Below are positions 27,111 through 35,196 of a stretch of DNA of 64,000 nt, in pieces (position 1 is the first letter of the stretch; each line of letters starts with the position of its first letter). Both the position numbers and the translations under genes were made by a program. Origin of the DNA: Faucicola tetraodonis. Its GTDB lineage: Bacteria > Pseudomonadota > Gammaproteobacteria > Pseudomonadales > Moraxellaceae. Location: NCBI GenBank assembly GCA_032017425.1, contig DALZPW010000001.1. The stretch is one strand, 5' to 3'. The notes under the pieces are model-generated. The model made no database searches. It was not told the DNA's origin and was given only the letters and a program-made list of their open reading frames with translations.

Positions 27111-28154
27111 CTACTCGCTTTTTAGTAATTCAATCATCGCTTTTGCCAGTTTTTTACCACTTAAGTAGGCAGACTCGACATCACCCTTAAGTAGCCAGTC
27201 CCCACAAACACCGATGTTTTGCTCGCTATCTAGTAGATAGCCTAACTGGTGGTCACCTGATGGGAGGTTAACCGCTTCGCCTGTGGCATAGCGCCAGTGG
27301 TGTATGTCTTTGTGTGCTGCAGTCGATAAATCGATACCCAATAGTTGACTCGCCGCTTGTGTCAAATGGTTGATACAGGCAGTTTTATCTTCCTCAATAT
27401 GTCTATTCGTCCATGCTGGGGTACTATGAATCACAAGGCTATAACCGCCTTCGCGATGGGGTTTTGCACTATTGACGATAATTTTACCGATATCCTCACT
27501 CTCGATTTTGGCATACTCATAGTCTAAAGCTAGCGGCGTATCAAATCCTAGCATCAGCACACTAGAGGGCATGAGCGCATATTTATTCAACACTTTGGTA
27601 TGTAGCGATGTCTGAGCAAAGCTTTTTGCTTGTTCCACAGGCATCGCCGAAATAATCCAATCAAACTGACCCAACGTTTCACCCTTGTCACTTAACAACT
27701 CCCAACTATTAAAAATCGGATGATGGTCAATGATAGAGGCTACTCTAGTATTGCGCTGCACAGTTAAGCCACGGGCGAGATGTTTACCAATGGCATTCAT
27801 GGCGGGTATGCCGACATAGTAGTCAGAATAACAGTCAGACACTCTGGGCACGGAGTGTGGTTTGGTAGATACAGTAGATATGAAGGAATTATCGGGGGTA
27901 GCTTGGTCAACTGCCCACACTGCAACCACCTCTTCAGTGAGTAATTGATTGACAAAACTTTGAAAATCGTCGTCACTGGCAGTAAACGCGGCAACACCAT
28001 GATCAAAATAAAATGGTTCGGCACGGCGCGTTGCTAGTCGCCCACCGATGCCACGGGATTTTTCAAAAATCACTACGTCGTGCCCTGCTTGTTGCAACGC
28101 TTTACCACAAGTTAACCCTGCCAATCCTGCACCGATAATGGCAATCCGTTTCAT
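27111..28154 (-). CDS. Renalase-like NAD(P)/FAD-dependent oxidoreductase
   Basis: 347 residues. The N-terminus has the Rossmann motif IGAGLAGLTCGKAL, then FEKSRGIGGRLATRR and FDHGVAAFTA, typical of the COG3380/renalase group; a late GVCGDWLLKGDVESAYLSG closes the FAD site. Bacterial renalases oxidise anomalous dihydropyridine forms of NAD(P)H, but many family members are uncharacterised. It pairs with the C-factor-like SDR in a two-gene operon. Confidence 0.85.
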   Translation of the reverse strand: MKRIAIIGAGLAGLTCGKALQQAGHDVVIFEKSRGIGGRLATRRAEPFYFDHGVAAFTASDDDFQSFVNQLLTEEVVAVWAVDQATPDNSFISTVSTKPHSVPRVSDCYSDYYVGIPAMNAIGKHLARGLTVQRNTRVASIIDHHPIFNSWELLSDKGETLGQFDWIISAMPVEQAKSFAQTSLHTKVLNKYALMPSSVLMLGFDTPLALDYEYAKIESEDIGKIIVNSAKPHREGGYSLVIHSTPAWTNRHIEEDKTACINHLTQAASQLLGIDLSTAAHKDIHHWRYATGEAVNLPSGDHQLGYLLDSEQNIGVCGDWLLKGDVESAYLSGKKLAKAMIELLKSE

Positions 28155-28232
28155 AGTTTTACCCGCTCTATAACGATTTTTGAAAGTTAAAAAAATAGCG
28201 ATGACTCATATCACCGCTATGCCATCAGACCA

Positions 28233-28287
28233 ATAAATTGTTGGCTACTATTACTAAAGATAACTATGCATAGGGACAACAATTTAT
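28233..28287. repeat. Inverted repeat between fasciclin and renalase-like genes
   Basis: ATAAATTGTTG (28233-28243) is exactly matched by its reverse complement CAACAATTTAT (28277-28287), 33 nt apart. It lies just past the fasciclin stop and before the renalase-like start, both on the reverse strand. It could form a long hairpin or be two binding half-sites; there is no T tract. Confidence 0.5.
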
Positions 28288-28323
28288 GGTCGATAACTTT
28301 ATCCATGATAAATGCATGATAAC

Positions 28324-28839
28324 TTATCTTTTTGGCAAAATGACACGGTCAATCACATGTACTACACCATTGCTCGCTTTGATATCTGTGGTGACAATGT
28401 TGGCAACACGTCCATTGGCGTCTTGTAATTTACCAGTTGAAGTCACCATGACGTTTTGACCTTGTAAGGTTTTAACCATACCTGGCTTGACATCTTTTGC
28501 CATTACTGTGGCTGGCAACACATGATAAGTTAACACAGATTGTAATAGTGGTTTGTTTGCAAACAATTGCGCTTTGGTCATACCGAGCTCAGCAAGTAGA
28601 TTGGCAAACGCAGCGTTGGTCGGCGCAAATACGGTGATGTTTTTAGTAGTCGCGACGGTGTCGGCTAAACCTGCGGCTACCACCGCTTCAACTAATATTG
28701 AAAAATCTGGATTTGATTTTGCCACATCAACAATATTAGCCGTGTGCATCGGTGCATGAGCGGTATGGGTTGGCGTCGTTGCACAACCGGCTAATAACGT
28801 GGTAGAAATCGCCGCTGCTAAGAAGGCTTGTTTTAACAT
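28324..28839 (-). CDS. Fasciclin-domain lipoprotein
   Basis: 171 residues. A lipoprotein signal (ISTTLLAGC, Cys at about 19) is followed by a single fasciclin (FAS1) domain: FSILVEAVVAAGLADTV, VFAPTNAAFANLL, LTYHVLPATVMAKDVKPG, and GVVHVIDRVILP at the end. AAGGA lies 9 nt before the ATG. FAS1 lipoproteins are common envelope proteins; in Rhodobacter sphaeroides one is reported in the singlet-oxygen sigma-E regulon, as are CFA-type genes. A copy of the tetR palindrome lies 99 nt upstream. Confidence 0.9.
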   Translation of the reverse strand: MLKQAFLAAAISTTLLAGCATTPTHTAHAPMHTANIVDVAKSNPDFSILVEAVVAAGLADTVATTKNITVFAPTNAAFANLLAELGMTKAQLFANKPLLQSVLTYHVLPATVMAKDVKPGMVKTLQGQNVMVTSTGKLQDANGRVANIVTTDIKASNGVVHVIDRVILPKR

Positions 28840-28937
28840 ATTTATTTTCCTTATTTAATTATGATTGTTAGATAAAATACAGGTCAGCTTTTTAAGCTAA
28901 ATTAACTTTAACTGATAATATTAGAATTTTCAATATA

Positions 28938-28961
28938 TTTTTATACTAAAAAGTATAAAAA
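28938..28961. promoter_or_regulatory. Candidate operator: second copy of the 24-bp palindrome
   Basis: Arms TTTTTATACT (28938-28947) and AGTATAAAAA (28952-28961) flank AAAA. It equals the site at 20823-20846 in 23 of 24 bases. It sits between the fasciclin gene (start 28839) and the divergent FAD gene (start 29103), so it could control either or both. Confidence 0.75.
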
Positions 28962-29102
28962 ATACTACTTATTTTAATATATACTATTGGGTAAAATTCA
29001 TTAACAACAAAAGCGACAATGACTGCATAAATGTCACAGTAACTAGGTTATTTTCCGCTACAATTTATTTCTTCATTTTGGGTAACTCATAAGGGCAAAA
29101 TT

Positions 29103-30548
29103 ATGTACGTTAATTCAAGTACGCAATCACCGACTGTAGCAGTGATTGGTGGTGGTTCAGCAGGTTCTACGATTGCTATACGGCTGGCAATGGCGGGCAT
29201 CCATGTGCATTTGATTGAAAAAAATGCCAGCCTTATCAACGCCCCGCCCATGTGTCATCTGCATGCAGGTGGCAATCTGTACCGCGAAATCAGTGATGAA
29301 GATTGCCGCATGTTGATGCGCCAATGTATTGATATTGCCAAGTTGTATCCAGAGAGTATCGATGTGCGCCCCACCCTCATCACGGTGCCAAAACGCGATA
29401 ACAATACCGCCACTGACTTACTGCCACGTCTTGATATGTTAACGGCTTACTATCAATCATTGGTTGATGCTGACCCTAGCAACCAAGTGTTGGGCAAAGT
29501 TCAAGATTATTACCGAGTATATGACAAGCAGCAAATTCAACAGCTAATTCAATTAGCAGCTAAAGATATTCCGAGCACCACTGATGAGTGGGTTGTGGCG
29601 GCTCTTAAAGTGATGGATTTGGAAAAACTGCAATATCCCATCATTGCGGTGCAAGAATTCGGCTGGAATATTTTTAGACTCTCTGCCAGTGCTTTTTTAC
29701 AATTGCAGCGCTTGCAACGCGCGAAGGTACATCTAAATGCCCAAGTGGATGATTTAAAACGTCACATGGATGGCTGGCAAGTGTCATTTACCGATGAACA
29801 TGGCGAGCTGCAGCATATCTATGCCGATTTTGTGGTCAATGCTTGCGGGTTTAGAACCGGTATTATTGATGACAAAGCAGGCGTGCATATTAAGCGCATG
29901 GTTGAATTTAAAGCTTCCTATATCAGTGAATGGCGTGATTATAAGGGGCGTTTGCCTGAGATTATTTTTCATGGTGAGCGTGGCACGCCCAATGGCATGG
30001 CGCAGTTCACCCCTTATCCTGATGGTTTTTTTCAGCTACACGGCATGACCGAAAACATTACCTTATTTAATGATGGTTTGACCAAAGCCACACAAGAAAG
30101 CAGCCAACCGCCCATTAATCCACAATATCTAAGTTATATTGAAAACGGCTGGGAGCCAAACGCACTAAAACAGCGCACCCAAAACGCCATAGATTATGTC
30201 AGTGAATTTGTGCCAAGTTTTCGAACTGCGCAAGCGGGAGATAATGCGTTATATGGTGGGCAGCAAGTACCGAGTGATGATATTACCGTGCGCGTCGCAG
30301 ATTTGCAGGTGTTTACCAAGCTGCGTTATGCAGTGGCAGAAAATGTGAAAGCCAATTCTACCCTAGATGTGGCGGATAAAGTCATGAATGCGCTAGTTGA
30401 CGCCAATTTGATAGAAAAATCTGCTTGCAAGCGTCCTAACTGGTACAAAATTGATGTCAATGAGGTCAATATAGTCGCGCGCGATATTGCCAAAGCCCGA
30501 CATTACCCGTTACCGATGGCAAAAGTAAATCAGCGCTTACTGGCTTGA
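29103..30548 (+). CDS. FAD-dependent oxidoreductase of unknown substrate
   Basis: 481 residues. An N-terminal dinucleotide motif, VAVIGGGSAGSTIAIRLAMAG, is followed by an acidic LIEKN strand end, so FAD binding is well supported. A cysteine/histidine patch PPMCHLHAGGNLYREI and a second nucleotide-like strand FVVNACGFRTG are seen. I do not recognise the family beyond this. It is divergent from the fasciclin gene, with a copy of the 24-bp palindrome between them. AAGGG lies upstream of the ATG. A strong shared terminator follows. Confidence 0.75.
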   Translation: MYVNSSTQSPTVAVIGGGSAGSTIAIRLAMAGIHVHLIEKNASLINAPPMCHLHAGGNLYREISDEDCRMLMRQCIDIAKLYPESIDVRPTLITVPKRDNNTATDLLPRLDMLTAYYQSLVDADPSNQVLGKVQDYYRVYDKQQIQQLIQLAAKDIPSTTDEWVVAALKVMDLEKLQYPIIAVQEFGWNIFRLSASAFLQLQRLQRAKVHLNAQVDDLKRHMDGWQVSFTDEHGELQHIYADFVVNACGFRTGIIDDKAGVHIKRMVEFKASYISEWRDYKGRLPEIIFHGERGTPNGMAQFTPYPDGFFQLHGMTENITLFNDGLTKATQESSQPPINPQYLSYIENGWEPNALKQRTQNAIDYVSEFVPSFRTAQAGDNALYGGQQVPSDDITVRVADLQVFTKLRYAVAENVKANSTLDVADKVMNALVDANLIEKSACKRPNWYKIDVNEVNIVARDIAKARHYPLPMAKVNQRLLA

Positions 30549-30581
30549 TGAATTGCTTGATTATTTGATTGCTCGGATAAT

Positions 30582-30611
30582 AAAAAAGGTAGAGAAAATT
30601 CTACCTTTTTT
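30582..30611. terminator. Bidirectional terminator
   Basis: AAAAAAGGTAGA (30582-30593) pairs perfectly with TCTACCTTTTTT (30600-30611) around a 6-nt loop. A and T runs on the two sides let it work for both converging genes, the FAD oxidoreductase and the acyl-CoA ligase. Confidence 0.9.
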
Positions 30612-30647
30612 ACTTTCTTTTTTACTTTATCGTGATTAAGTAACAGT

Positions 30648-32312
30648 CTAAGCAAATAACCCTTGGGCATATTGATCGCGGATGACTTTTTTGTCAATTT
30701 TACCCACGCTGGTTTTTGGTAATTCCGTGATAAATTTCACATCCTGCGGAATACCGTATTTTGGCAAATGACCGCGCTCATACGCTTGTTGCGCAATCGC
30801 GATGATGTCTTCAGCTTTGGTGTCTTGATAATCGGGTTTGAGCACAATCAACGCCATCGGACGCTCACCCCAGCGCGCATCAGGAATCGCAATCACAGCA
30901 ATGTCGGCAACGCTTGGGTGTAATGACATAATGGTTTCTACTTCAAGCGAAGAGATCCATTCGCCCCCCGATTTGATGACATCTTTTAGCCGGTCGGTGA
31001 TTTTGACATTGCCTTTTGCGTCCATCCAACCGATATCTTGGGTATGCAGATAACCACCTTCCCACAGCTCGTTGCCTGCGTCTTGGTTTTTGTAATAACT
31101 CTGCGTCAACCAAGGTGAACGCACCACGATTTCGCCTGTGGATGTGCCATCGTTTGGCATACGTTTGCCATTATGCCAGATTTGCAAATCGACCAATGGC
31201 ACTGGTGAGCCAGACAAGCAGCGATGCTCAATTTGTTGTTCTTCACTCATGTGTTGGAATGTTTCATCAAATTTGACAATGCTGATAATAGGACAAGTCT
31301 CTGACATGCCATAACCCGTAGACACTTCGATGCCGCTGGCTACAGCCATTTTGGCAAGCCCTTGATTGAGTTTAGAGCCACCGACGACCATTTTTAAGCC
31401 GTTGAATTTTTCTTGGCGGCTGTTGATTTCACCCAGTAGCATTTGCAAAATCGTTGGCACCCCATGGGTGATGGTAACATTGTGTTTTTTTACCAAGTCA
31501 ACCATAGTAGAAGGCACATAGCGACCCGGATAGATTTGCTCCAGTCCTAGCATGGTTGCGACAAAAGGGAAACCCCAAGCATGGACATGGAACATAGGCG
31601 TCATTGGCATATAGACATCTGAGTAGCGCAGCCCTTGACCTTCGATATTAAGTGCATTGGCAATTGCGACGACGAGCGTATGCATGACGATTTGACGATG
31701 GCTAAAAAATACGCCTTTGGGGTTGCCTGTTGTGCCGCTGGTATAGAAGGTTGTGGCAATGGTGTTTTCATCAAAATCTTCAAACTCGTACTCATCGCTG
31801 GCTTGCGCTAGCATGGTTTCGTATTCGCCTTGGGCGTATGGGGCCATTGGCGTGTTGTTATCATCCAACCAAATCACATGCTCGACCGATGGCGCATCTT
31901 GGGTATGGCTTTTGATCATCGGTGAAAATTCTGAATTTAGCAGTAGTGCTTTTGGTTTGGCATGATTGATGGTATATAGCACTTTGTCTTCTGACAAACG
32001 CACATTGACGGTTTGCAAGATATAGCCACACATCGGAATGGCAAAATAACATTCCAAATAACGGTGTGTATCCCAATCCATGACTGCAACCACATCGCCT
32101 TTTTGTAGATTTAAGCCTTTTAAGACATTGGCTAAGCGATTGACACGTTTGAAAAACTCTTGATAGGTGTAACTGGTTTTGTCAGCGTAATGGATTTTTT
32201 TGTCGCCAGAGACCACTTTGGCGCGAGACAATAAATTTTTGATAAGCAAGGGAAAACCATAAGCTTGGTCGGCTTGTAGGTAGTTTTCGTGCTGATTTAA
32301 AATAGCTGTCAT
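30648..32312 (-). CDS. Fatty-acyl-CoA synthetase (AMP-binding ligase)
   Basis: 554 residues from ATG 32312, which has AGGA about 8 nt upstream; the frame extends to 32363 without a ribosome site. It activates a carboxylic acid with ATP to an acyl-adenylate and then acyl-CoA. Motifs: TFYTSGTTGNPKGV (P-loop), GYGMSETCP, GYLHTQDIGWMD, and the C-terminal PKTSVGKIDKKVIR with the adenylation Lys. The overall pattern is that of medium/long-chain or 3-methylmercaptopropionate-type (DmdB-like) ligases. The chain-length preference is not readable. Confidence 0.88.
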   Translation of the reverse strand: MTAILNQHENYLQADQAYGFPLLIKNLLSRAKVVSGDKKIHYADKTSYTYQEFFKRVNRLANVLKGLNLQKGDVVAVMDWDTHRYLECYFAIPMCGYILQTVNVRLSEDKVLYTINHAKPKALLLNSEFSPMIKSHTQDAPSVEHVIWLDDNNTPMAPYAQGEYETMLAQASDEYEFEDFDENTIATTFYTSGTTGNPKGVFFSHRQIVMHTLVVAIANALNIEGQGLRYSDVYMPMTPMFHVHAWGFPFVATMLGLEQIYPGRYVPSTMVDLVKKHNVTITHGVPTILQMLLGEINSRQEKFNGLKMVVGGSKLNQGLAKMAVASGIEVSTGYGMSETCPIISIVKFDETFQHMSEEQQIEHRCLSGSPVPLVDLQIWHNGKRMPNDGTSTGEIVVRSPWLTQSYYKNQDAGNELWEGGYLHTQDIGWMDAKGNVKITDRLKDVIKSGGEWISSLEVETIMSLHPSVADIAVIAIPDARWGERPMALIVLKPDYQDTKAEDIIAIAQQAYERGHLPKYGIPQDVKFITELPKTSVGKIDKKVIRDQYAQGLFA

Positions 32313-32547
32313 AGAACATTCCTTTGTTGTGGTATAACTGTTGTTGTATAAACAACGAGTCAATCAAATATTGCTCGTCTAACTTTCCTGTGAGTACTTC
32401 CTTGTGAGTATTGACTATATACGAGCGTTATAACCAATACAACAAAAAATATGAAACTTTCCAGTTCAATATGTTTCATATTTTTACGCTTGTTTTACAC
32501 TTTGATGAAAAAAATTTTATTATAGGATTTTGGTATACTGCCTTTGC

Positions 32548-32553
32548 TATAAT
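32548..32553 (+). promoter_or_regulatory. Extended -10 promoter for roxA
   Basis: TGCTATAAT matches the extended -10 form (TG-n-TATAAT). It lies 32 nt before the ATG at 32585, which shows that the open frame upstream of that ATG (from 32411) is not translated. Confidence 0.65.
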
Positions 32554-32584
32554 GCGCGTTACCTATCCCACTGAACGAAAAAAT

Positions 32585-33772
32585 ATGACCCAGCACTTTT
32601 GTTTGCCTAGCGATATCAGCCCCGAACAATTTTTGATCGAGTACTGGCAAAAAAAACCACTGCTAATCAAGCAGGGCTTGCCGCAATTGGTTGGTATGTT
32701 TGAGCCAGACGATATCATCGGGCTTGCCCAAGATGAAGACGCCACTGCCCGACTCATCAGCGAAAATAACCAGCAATGGTCACTTAAAACCAGCCCTCTT
32801 ACCGCCAAAGACTTTCAAAAACTGCCAAAACATTGGACGGTGCTGGTGCAAAATATGGAACAATGGTCGCCAGCGCTTGGCAACCTATGGCATGCGTTTG
32901 ATTTTATTCCGCAGTGGCAACGTGATGACATTATGGTGTCGTATGCGCCCTTAGGTGGCAGCGTTGGCAAGCATTATGACAATTACGATGTCTTTTTGGC
33001 GCAAGGGTACGGCAAACGCCATTGGCAATTGGGCAAGTATTGCGACCAAACAACCCAATTTGAAGCAGGTCAACCGATTCGTTTGATGAATGAGATGGGC
33101 AAGCTGATATTTGATGAGGTGCTTGAGCCGGGCGATGTGCTGTATGTACCGACCAATCTCTCCCATTACGGGGTCGCCGTTGAGGATTGTTTGACTTTTT
33201 CGTTTGGATTTAGGCGACCTACCCCATTACAGCTGCTCGATAGTTTGGCAGATGTCGCTACCCATTTTGATGATTTAGCCATCCCCCTCAAAATCAACCA
33301 ACCCGCCGCCGTTGCAGGCGAGCTGTCGATAGCCAGCGTTCACGATATCAAAGCGCAGCTGATTGCGCTGCTAAACTCTGAACTTGGCGATGAAATAATC
33401 ACTCAAGCGATTAGCGAAACGGTAAGCAAGCGTCAATATGAGCTGATGCTCCCTGACACGTATGCCGATATTGATGAGATACAAAGCGCCTTGGCAGCGG
33501 GTGCAGTCATCAGGCAGGATATGTCTAGCCGTATTATCTTTACCCAAAACCAAGCGGATTCAAAAATCCCGATAAAAATTTATGTCAATGGCTGTGCCAT
33601 TGATGCGGACGATATACCCGCTAACGCGCAATCACTCCTCATTCGGCTTGCCAATGGTGAATCCGTCGATGAGCAAATTTTGCAAGCAGCTGATGTCGAA
33701 ACTGATATAATTTGTGACTGGATAGAAAATGGCTGGGTAGTGATTGATTACCCTGAAGAAATCATTGGATAA
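32585..33772 (+). CDS. roxA: JmjC-type ribosomal protein L16 arginine hydroxylase (RoxA/YcfD-like)
   Basis: 395 residues. The ATG at 32585 is chosen because an extended -10 promoter sits just upstream. The cupin/JmjC oxygenase core shows GGSVGKHYDNYDVF, with the His-x-Asp iron ligands, and LSHYGVAVED, with the distal His; GDVLYVPTNLSHYGVA is typical of the ROX family. This Fe(II)/2-oxoglutarate oxygenase hydroxylates an arginine of ribosomal protein L16 (bL16/uL16) in E. coli. The C-terminal winged-helix part is present. The next gene starts 13 nt downstream. Confidence 0.9.
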   Translation: MTQHFCLPSDISPEQFLIEYWQKKPLLIKQGLPQLVGMFEPDDIIGLAQDEDATARLISENNQQWSLKTSPLTAKDFQKLPKHWTVLVQNMEQWSPALGNLWHAFDFIPQWQRDDIMVSYAPLGGSVGKHYDNYDVFLAQGYGKRHWQLGKYCDQTTQFEAGQPIRLMNEMGKLIFDEVLEPGDVLYVPTNLSHYGVAVEDCLTFSFGFRRPTPLQLLDSLADVATHFDDLAIPLKINQPAAVAGELSIASVHDIKAQLIALLNSELGDEIITQAISETVSKRQYELMLPDTYADIDEIQSALAAGAVIRQDMSSRIIFTQNQADSKIPIKIYVNGCAIDADDIPANAQSLLIRLANGESVDEQILQAADVETDIICDWIENGWVVIDYPEEIIG

Positions 33773-33784
33773 CGAAAAAATATT

Positions 33785-34456
33785 ATGAGCTATTATTTTG
33801 GGTTTACCCCTTCCGTAGAATTGAGCGCCACCATTGATAAGGCGTATGAGCTGATTGCTAGCAAAAGTAGCGAACGTTATGACGTTTATCGCGATAAAAT
33901 CACCCAGTTGACCAGTAGAGAGCTGATGGATGCGCTACTGATTAAATTAATCGAATCGCTACCCGATGATTCAGAACGAAAAGCGCATTTGATTAAAACC
34001 GCAGAAACTATTGAAGCAACTAGCGATAAACTGATTAACACACTGTTAAGCCCTACCAAAAATGAAGATGTGTTACCTAGCTTTGATTTTTTTGACCAAA
34101 AAGTATTAAAAAACACCCAATCGGGTGAACGTCGTATCTCAGTGCCACTCACTGACGAGCTAGCAAAGAGTTTACTGGCTACCATAGAAAATGTCCAAGC
34201 AGGTAAAGGGCTTGAAGAGCAGCAAAATTTGATTCGGTTATTTAGCGAGTTAACCAAAGCCTGTTTGCAACATTTTTTGGTCGATTTTACCAAAACGCTC
34301 AATTTAAATATGCTGAAACGCGCGGCAATTCCAGTGACCGACGGCATCATCGTCAAAGTAATTGATATCGCGCTACACCGTTTAATCCCACAAATGCCGC
34401 AAGAATCGCTTGAGCGTTTTACTAAACATTACCAAGCGTTAATATTTAACGATTAG
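33785..34456 (+). CDS. Conserved hypothetical protein, all-helical
   Basis: 223 residues, no signal peptide, no Cys, and a largely helical, charged sequence. No recognised domain. It begins MSYYFGFTPSVELSATIDKAYEL and ends with LERFTKHYQALIFND. It follows roxA by 13 nt and precedes the phosphoribosyltransferase by 80 nt, so it is probably co-transcribed with roxA. Codon use resembles its neighbours. It is a real gene by length, position and reading, but I cannot assign a function. Confidence 0.6.
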   Translation: MSYYFGFTPSVELSATIDKAYELIASKSSERYDVYRDKITQLTSRELMDALLIKLIESLPDDSERKAHLIKTAETIEATSDKLINTLLSPTKNEDVLPSFDFFDQKVLKNTQSGERRISVPLTDELAKSLLATIENVQAGKGLEEQQNLIRLFSELTKACLQHFLVDFTKTLNLNMLKRAAIPVTDGIIVKVIDIALHRLIPQMPQESLERFTKHYQALIFND

Positions 34457-34536
34457 GTATTGCTAACCGTTATTATTCAATTAGCTAAAACTGCGTTACA
34501 ATAGCCCACTTATTTTTTTAAATTAATAGGTCCACC

Positions 34537-35094
34537 ATGAATCAACTTAGCAATCAGCAAATCGAAGAAGCGCTACGCAATTCTGAATGTCTCATCAGTA
34601 GTTTTGAAGTGAGTAGTGCTTACGAGCGTTTGGCAGCCAGTGTCAACCTGCACTATGCAGGTCAAAATCCCATTGTGATGGTTGTGATGAATGGCGGGTT
34701 GATTCCAGCAGGTCAACTGCTTACCCAGTTTACCTTTTATCATCGTATGTATTATATTCATGCTACCCGCTATCGCAACAACCAAGGCACCAATGAACTT
34801 GAATGGAAATTCAAACCTGAAATTGATTTGGCGGGTGAAGATATTTTATTGATTGATGATATTTTTGATGAAGGCATTACCCTAAAAGCGGTGGTGGACG
34901 AGCTGGCAAAAGAAAATCCAAAATCTATCCGCACCTGTGTGCTACTCAATAAACTCCATGACCGAAAAGTGCAAGAGTTTAAAGTTGATTTTGTGGGTCT
35001 AGATGTGGCGGATCGCTATGTGTATGGCTGCGGTATGGACTATCACGGGTATCTACGCCATATGCCAGGAATTTATGCGTTAAAAAATGTGTAA
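34537..35094 (+). CDS. hpt: Hypoxanthine-guanine phosphoribosyltransferase
   Basis: 185 residues. The PRPP-binding loop ILLIDDIFDEGITLKAVV carries the conserved Asp-Asp pair and Gly, and VVMNGGLIPAG is the matching loop. C-terminal VDFVGLDVADRYVYGCGMDYHGYLR matches the purine-base hood of HPRT-type enzymes. It salvages hypoxanthine or guanine to nucleotide in the cytosol. It has its own terminator, shared with recD. Confidence 0.82.
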   Translation: MNQLSNQQIEEALRNSECLISSFEVSSAYERLAASVNLHYAGQNPIVMVVMNGGLIPAGQLLTQFTFYHRMYYIHATRYRNNQGTNELEWKFKPEIDLAGEDILLIDDIFDEGITLKAVVDELAKENPKSIRTCVLLNKLHDRKVQEFKVDFVGLDVADRYVYGCGMDYHGYLRHMPGIYALKNV

Positions 35095-35111
35095 AACTGC
35101 TTGTCATAAAT

Positions 35112-35137
35112 AAAAAGGTATCGTTGGATACCTTTTT
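35112..35137. terminator. Bidirectional terminator between hpt and recD
   Basis: AAAAAGGTATC (35112-35122) pairs with GATACCTTTTT (35127-35137), loop GTTG, with further T residues on the plus side and A residues on the other. It serves both converging genes. Confidence 0.88.
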
Positions 35138-35196
35138 TTATGGCGTATTTTTTTAGAATATATCTTTTTATGATGTCTCTTTCTATGACCTATCTT

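Noticed and set aside
32411..32584. N-terminal extension of the roxA reading frame
   Set aside because: Contains an extended -10 promoter and is not like any RoxA; the ATG at 32585 is the better start.
33886..34356. 156-codon reverse open frame opposite the hypothetical gene at 33785-34456
   Set aside because: The forward frame is better placed in an operon with roxA, runs from just after it, and looks like a normal protein; the reverse one is Ser-rich and lacks a start signal.
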